A DNA stretch of 7,695 nucleotides from the NCBI GenBank assembly GCA_947628265.1, contig CANQZF010000077.1, positions 1-7,695 on the forward strand, given 5' to 3'. Both the position numbers and the translations under genes were made by a program. Position 1 is the stretch's first letter. Each line of letters starts with the position of its first letter. This stretch comes from an uncultured Oscillospiraceae bacterium (GTDB lineage Bacteria > Bacillota > Clostridia > Oscillospirales > Oscillospiraceae). Positions 4,756 through 7,695 of the stretch are shown here, one piece after another. The notes under the pieces were generated by a model. That model ran no database searches and was not told the origin of the DNA. It saw only the letters and a list, made by a program, of their open reading frames with translations.

Positions 4756-4796
4756 CTACTTTCCGCTCTTTGACGAAATCAAAGAGCGGAAAGTAG
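4756..4796. repeat. Perfect 18-bp-arm inverted repeat
   Basis: Arms CTACTTTCCGCTCTTTGA (4756-4773) and TCAAAGAGCGGAAAGTAG (4779-4796) match perfectly around CGAAA. Neither strand has a following T-tract. It lies about 30 bp beyond the amidohydrolase stop codon, so its leftward transcript would end in this stable hairpin. Confidence 0.85.
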
Positions 4797-4802
4797 ATCC
4801 CG

Positions 4803-4818
4803 CCGCCCAAAAGGGCGG
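4803..4818. repeat. Short hairpin just after the amidohydrolase stop
   Basis: CCGCCC (4803-4808), AAAA, GGGCGG (4813-4818). On the minus strand it begins 7 nt after the TAA and is followed by GCGGGATCTAC, without a T-run. It may protect the 3' end rather than terminate. Confidence 0.45.
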
Positions 4819-4825
4819 GAACCTT

Positions 4826-5998
4826 TTAGTGATTTTCCAGCCACCGTATGGCGCAGTGGGTGAGGCACGCGGCGCCGACGGGCAGCACGTCCTCGTTGAA
4901 CATGACCTTGGGGTTATGGGCCGGGGCGTCGCCGCGCTCGTCGGCAAAGCCGGAGGCCAGATAGATGAAAGCCGTAGGGATTTTGTCCGCCACCAGGGCG
5001 AAGTCCTCGGAGGCGCTGGAGGCGATGCCGGGATAGAAGGCAAGGCCGGGGACGGGGACCTCCTTGATGTACCCCACCATCTCCCGGACGACCTGGCCGT
5101 CGCAGACTAAGGGCGGCACGCCCCGGAGAATTTCGCACCTGGCGCTGCCGCCATAGGCCGCCGCGATGCCCTCCGTCAGCTCCCCGATGCGCCGGAGGAG
5201 CTTGTCCCGGGCCTCCTTGTCGTTGGTGCGGATGGTGCCCTCCAAAATGGCGGTGTCGGGGATGATGTTGGCGGTGGCGCCGGCCTCGAAGTGGCCCACG
5301 GTGAGAAGGCAGGATTTCTGGGGGTCGGACTCCCGGGCGATGAGCTCCTGGAGGCCTAAGTGGATGTGGACACCGATGTTGATGGGGTCCACGGCGGTGT
5401 GGGGATAGGCCCCGTGGCCGCCCCGGCCCTTAACGGTGATCTTGAAAATATCCGTGGAGAACATCATGGTGGTGCTGTCGTTATACATAATAAGGCCCAC
5501 CGGGAGCTTGCCGGGGCCGGTGTGGAAGGCCAGGGCCGCCTCCGGCGCGGGGTCATCCAGGATGCCGTTTTCGATCATGTTCCGGCTGCCCTCGAAGGTC
5601 TCCTCCCCCGGCTGGAACATGAATTTCACGGTGCCGCGAAGCTCGCTCTCCCGCTCCTTCAGCATTTTCGCCGCCGTCAGGAGCATGGCCGCGTGGCAGT
5701 CGTGGCCACAGGCGTGGGCCTCCGTCCCCGTGGGACAGGCGAAGTCAAGGCCGCTCTCCTCCGGCATAGGCAGGGCGTCCATGTCCGCCCGCAAAAGGAG
5801 CACCGGCTCCCCGGAGCCCAGGGTGGCCGTGACGCCCTCCCCCAAGGGCTTTGGATTCAGACCGTACTCTGTGAGCTTTTTAGTGACATACGCCGCGCCC
5901 TTTGGCATATGGACGCCGCACTCGGCGTTGTAGTGGAAAAACCGGCGGTTCTCCACGGTTTCCGCTTTGAGCTCCAGGGCTCTTTCATATTCGTTCAT
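4826..5998 (-). CDS. M20D-family amidohydrolase (N-acyl amino acid/hippurate hydrolase type)
   Basis: A 390-residue cytoplasmic metallo-amidohydrolase of the M20D group, which cleaves N-acyl- or N-aryl-amino acids and related amides; the substrate is not determined by sequence. Catalytic domain motifs: LLLRADMDALP (67-77), ACGHDCHAAML (96-106, metal ligands C97 and H99), FQPGEE (128-133, catalytic E132 with E133), and H159 in AFHTGPG. The dimerisation domain starts near 183 with KGRGGHGAYPH (190-200) and ANIIPDTAILEGTIRT (243-258). SASEDFA (328-334) and the last ligand H361 in PAHNPKVMFNED complete the fold. Length is normal for the family. ATG 5998 is chosen because GGGAGG (6006-6011, minus strand) lies 7 nt upstream; an in-frame ATG at 6040 would lie over the -10 box. 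It is monocistronic and divergent from the methyltransferase gene. Confidence 0.93.
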   Translation of the reverse strand: MNEYERALELKAETVENRRFFHYNAECGVHMPKGAAYVTKKLTEYGLNPKPLGEGVTATLGSGEPVLLLRADMDALPMPEESGLDFACPTGTEAHACGHDCHAAMLLTAAKMLKERESELRGTVKFMFQPGEETFEGSRNMIENGILDDPAPEAALAFHTGPGKLPVGLIMYNDSTTMMFSTDIFKITVKGRGGHGAYPHTAVDPINIGVHIHLGLQELIARESDPQKSCLLTVGHFEAGATANIIPDTAILEGTIRTNDKEARDKLLRRIGELTEGIAAAYGGSARCEILRGVPPLVCDGQVVREMVGYIKEVPVPGLAFYPGIASSASEDFALVADKIPTAFIYLASGFADERGDAPAHNPKVMFNEDVLPVGAACLTHCAIRWLENH

Positions 5999-6031
5999 GG
6001 CGGTTCCTCCCTTATTTAAAATGATACCCTG

Positions 6032-6060
6032 ATTATACACCCTTTCCCGTTGACTTGAAA
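6032..6060 (-). promoter_or_regulatory. Promoter of the amidohydrolase gene
   Basis: A perfect minus-strand -10, TATAAT (6037-6032), lies 34 bp before the ATG. The -35 at 17 bp, TTTCAA (6060-6055), is poor. Its position overlaps the -35 of the divergent methyltransferase promoter, so polymerases on the two promoters may compete. Confidence 0.5.
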
Positions 6061-6078
6061 GACCGATGATGATAAAAT
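6050..6078 (+). promoter_or_regulatory. Promoter of the RNA methyltransferase gene
   Basis: TTGACT (6050-6055), a 17-bp spacer and TAAAAT (6073-6078), ending 21 bp before the GTG start. Both hexamers are close to consensus. Confidence 0.6.
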
Positions 6079-6099
6079 TTTCAAAAAGGGAGTGATACC

Positions 6100-6903
6100 G
6101 TGATCGAGGTCCGCGACATAAACGCCCCGGAGCTGGACGTCTACGCCCGCCTCACCGAGGCGCAGCTGCGAAACGCGCTGGAGCCGGAGAAGGGCGTCTT
6201 TATCGCCGAGAGTCCCAAGGTCATCCGGGTGGCGCTGGAGCGGGGGTACGAGCCCCTGTCCCTCCTCATGGAGCGGCGGCACCTCACCGGCGACGGCGCG
6301 GAGCTCATCCGGCGGTGCCCGGACATCCCCGTCTACACCGGGGAGCGGGAGACGCTGGCGGCTCTCACGGGCTACGCCCTCACAAGGGGGGTGCTGTGCG
6401 CCATGCGAAGGCCCGCGCCTAAAGATCCCGAGGACGTCCTCCGCCCTGCCCGCCGGGTGGCGGTGCTGGAGGGGGTGGTGGACTCCACCAACATCGGGGC
6501 CATCTTCCGCTCCGCCGCCGCGCTGGGCTTTGACGGCGTACTGCTGACGCCCACCTCCTGCGACCCCTATAATCGCAGGGCCGTCCGGGTCAGCATGGGC
6601 GCGGTCTTTCAGATCCCCTGGGCGTACCTTAAAAATTGGCCGGAGGACATGGGGCTTTTGCGCTCCATGGGCTTTAAGACGGCGGCCCTGGCCCTGACGG
6701 ACGATTCCCTCCCCATCGACCACCCCGCCCCCAAAAATGCGGAGCGTCTGGCGGCGATTTTGGGGGCCGAGGGGGACGGGCTTACCGCCGAGACGGTGGC
6801 GGCGGCGGACTATGTCCTGAAGATTCCCATGCTCCACGGCGTGGACTCCCTCAACGTGGCGGCGGCGTCGGCGGTGGCCTTCTGGGAGCTGCGGAGCCGA
6901 TAA
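6100..6903 (+). CDS. TrmH/SpoU-family RNA 2'-O-methyltransferase
   Basis: A 267-residue SPOUT-class enzyme that would transfer methyl from S-adenosylmethionine to a ribose 2'-OH in rRNA or tRNA. The N-terminal substrate-binding part (about 1-105) includes LEPEKGVFIAESPKVIRVAL. The knotted catalytic domain shows the three SpoU motifs: motif 1 VVDSTNIGAIFRSAAALGFD (126-145, with N131 and R137), motif 2 LGAEGDGL (221-228) and motif 3 IPMLHGVDSLNVAAASAVAF (242-261, with S250 and N252). Motif 1 reads DSTNIG where NPGNIG is usual. The start is GTG, supported by AAGGGAG (6086-6092) 7 nt upstream; the next in-frame methionine is residue 57, inside the N-terminal domain. Which RNA is modified (RlmB-like or TrmH-like) cannot be decided here. 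A membrane-anchored amidase gene follows after 66 bp, possibly on the same transcript. Confidence 0.92.
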   Translation: MIEVRDINAPELDVYARLTEAQLRNALEPEKGVFIAESPKVIRVALERGYEPLSLLMERRHLTGDGAELIRRCPDIPVYTGERETLAALTGYALTRGVLCAMRRPAPKDPEDVLRPARRVAVLEGVVDSTNIGAIFRSAAALGFDGVLLTPTSCDPYNRRAVRVSMGAVFQIPWAYLKNWPEDMGLLRSMGFKTAALALTDDSLPIDHPAPKNAERLAAILGAEGDGLTAETVAAADYVLKIPMLHGVDSLNVAAASAVAFWELRSR

Positions 6904-6947
6904 AAATTTCCCGAATGATGCCTCTTTGATGCACGGGCGTGGTACAG

Positions 6948-6964
6948 TTCACCGAAGAGGTGAA
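6948..6964 (+). promoter_or_regulatory. Hairpin overlapping the amidase ribosome binding site
   Basis: TTCACC (6948-6953), GAAGA, GGTGAA (6959-6964) pair over 6 bp and take in the Shine-Dalgarno AGAGGTG (6956-6962). Alternatively, CCTCTT (6921-6926) can pair with AAGAGG (6955-6960). Either fold would mask the site, suggesting modest translation. No promoter hexamers are convincing in this 66-bp gap. Confidence 0.4.
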
Positions 6965-6969
6965 AATTT

Positions 6970-7695
6970 ATGAGCACAGAAACCGAATATTCTACCCAGT
7001 GGCAGGAACAGGCCGCCCAGCGCCGGAGGGAGCGGGAGGCCTACCGGAGGCGCCAGCGGAGGATCGCCCTTTTCTGCGGGTGTCTGGCGGCGTTCACCGT
7101 CGTCACCGTGTTCGCCGTAGTCCTCTCCACCCGCGCCGGGGACCCCCCTGCCCCGCCGGAGGGCGCCACTCTGGGCGCGCAGCAGAACGTGGGCACGCAG
7201 CAGAACATGGGCGCGGACACATCGCGGCTGCCGGAGTGGATCGAGGAGGACCTTCTGCCGGTGAACGAGTACTCCCGCCCCGGGACGCCCCTCCCGGAGG
7301 TCAAGGGCGTGGTGGTCCACTACGTGGGCAATCCGGGCACCACGGCGTGGCAGAATAAGAACTACTTCGCCGGCCTTGCCGACTCCCACGCCACCTACGC
7401 CAGCAGCAACCTGATCGTGGGGCTGGAGGGGGAGATACTCCTGTGCGTGCCCTTAGATGAGGTGGCCTACTGCTCCACGGTGCGCAACTATGACACCATC
7501 TCCATCGAGGTCTGCCACCCCGACGAGTCCGGCAAATTCTCCGAGACCACCATGGCGTCCCTCGTGAGGCTCCTGCGGTATCTGTGCGTCCGCTACGGCC
7601 TTGAGCGGGAGGATATTTTGCGCCACTACGACGCCGACGGCAAGGAGTGCCCCATGTGGTACGTCCAAAACCCCGACGACTGGGAGGCCCTGCGG
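6970..7695 (+). CDS. Membrane-anchored Amidase_2 N-acetylmuramoyl-L-alanine amidase (3' end outside window)
   Basis: The first 242 codons, open to the window edge. The enzyme would cut the bond between muramic acid and L-alanine in peptidoglycan, outside the membrane. Residues 9-31 are very rich in arginine and glutamine (cytoplasmic), followed by one hydrophobic segment (32-52) that acts as signal anchor, then a Pro/Gly/Gln linker (56-84). The Amidase_2 domain starts near 110 with VKGVVVHYVGNPG; H117 is the first zinc ligand. SSNLIVGLEGEILLCVP (145-161) and NYDTISIEVCHP (173-184) are typical core strands. RHYDADGKECP gives H219 and C227, 8 residues apart like the H122/C130 pair of T7 lysozyme. 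The start ATG has AGAGGTG 7 nt upstream. The window ends within the catalytic domain, and any binding domain beyond it is not visible. A sporulation or cell-separation role is possible but unproven. Confidence 0.92.
   Translation, partial: MSTETEYSTQWQEQAAQRRREREAYRRRQRRIALFCGCLAAFTVVTVFAVVLSTRAGDPPAPPEGATLGAQQNVGTQQNMGADTSRLPEWIEEDLLPVNEYSRPGTPLPEVKGVVVHYVGNPGTTAWQNKNYFAGLADSHATYASSNLIVGLEGEILLCVPLDEVAYCSTVRNYDTISIEVCHPDESGKFSETTMASLVRLLRYLCVRYGLEREDILRHYDADGKECPMWYVQNPDDWEALR

Larger units (their letters stand above)
4301..4825. other. Convergent intergenic region, repeat-rich, no gene supported
   Basis: About 525 bp between the 3' ends of the MerR-RDD gene and the amidohydrolase. It holds a leftward terminator, palindrome unit E, two degenerate copies of a block with TAGACGC and ATCGTCCACCA motifs, an AT-centred palindrome, and three hairpins close to the amidohydrolase end. 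Open frames of 60-143 codons cross it on both strands. They lack ribosome binding sites, are built from the repeats and show no family resemblance, so I call none of them. Confidence 0.7.

Noticed and set aside
4599..4796. Plus-strand open frame of 65 codons ending in KSKSGK
   Set aside because: Its end is encoded by the 18-bp hairpin (the same residues arise on the minus strand from the other arm), and there is no ribosome binding site.
5999..6040. Upstream in-frame ATG (6040) for the amidohydrolase
   Set aside because: It would start inside or before the -10 region and has no Shine-Dalgarno, while ATG 5998 has GGGAGG at 7 nt and begins at the usual point of the family.
6939..7358. Plus-strand open frame of 139 codons over the amidase
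   Set aside because: It is a shadow frame: the frame starting at 6970 has the ribosome binding site, a signal anchor and clear Amidase_2 motifs.

Overview
The window looks like chromosomal DNA from a high-GC member of the Clostridia; an Oscillospiraceae-type gut Firmicute (Flavonifractor, Oscillibacter or Lawsonibacter relatives) is my best guess. The grounds are strong GGAGG-type ribosome binding sites, sigma-A-like promoters, GC-rich third positions, and a typical Firmicute gene set: OmpR-type response regulator, DUF1294, XRE and MerR regulators, M20 amidohydrolase, SpoU methylase and Amidase_2. No phage, plasmid, transposase or CRISPR signature is visible. The taxon is an inference; no rRNA or marker gene is present.

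Layout. (1) The left edge holds the first 184 codons of an OmpR/PhoB-family response regulator on the minus strand. It is divergent from a plus-strand pair made of a HAD-family phosphatase and a small DUF1294 membrane protein, joined by an ATGA stop/start overlap. The shared upstream region carries two TGTATCA boxes 11 bp apart, a PhoB-like arrangement. (2) Next is a lone XRE regulator whose promoter is bracketed by a 7-bp inverted repeat. (3) The gap at 2479-2872 is mostly a cluster of GC-rich palindromes (four hairpins plus three copies of a companion repeat), followed by a promoter with a 19-bp spacer and an internal dyad. (4) That promoter drives a large fusion protein: MerR DNA-binding domain, coiled coil, RDD-type membrane domain and an uncharacterised C-terminal domain. 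(5) The convergent gap at 4301-4825 contains no credible gene but many hairpins, including a leftward intrinsic terminator, a fifth member of the palindrome family and a perfect 18-bp-arm hairpin. (6) An M20D amidohydrolase (minus) is divergent from a TrmH/SpoU RNA methyltransferase (plus) with back-to-back promoters. (7) The right edge holds the first 242 codons of a membrane-anchored Amidase_2 cell-wall hydrolase, running off the window.

Functional picture. The genes do not form one pathway; this is a mosaic of short transcription units. The most distinctive parts are the transmembrane MerR-RDD regulator with its MerR-style promoter, and the palindrome cluster beside it, whose hairpin stems differ by compensated base changes. 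Three of the transcription units carry candidate autoregulatory operators: response regulator, XRE and MerR-RDD.
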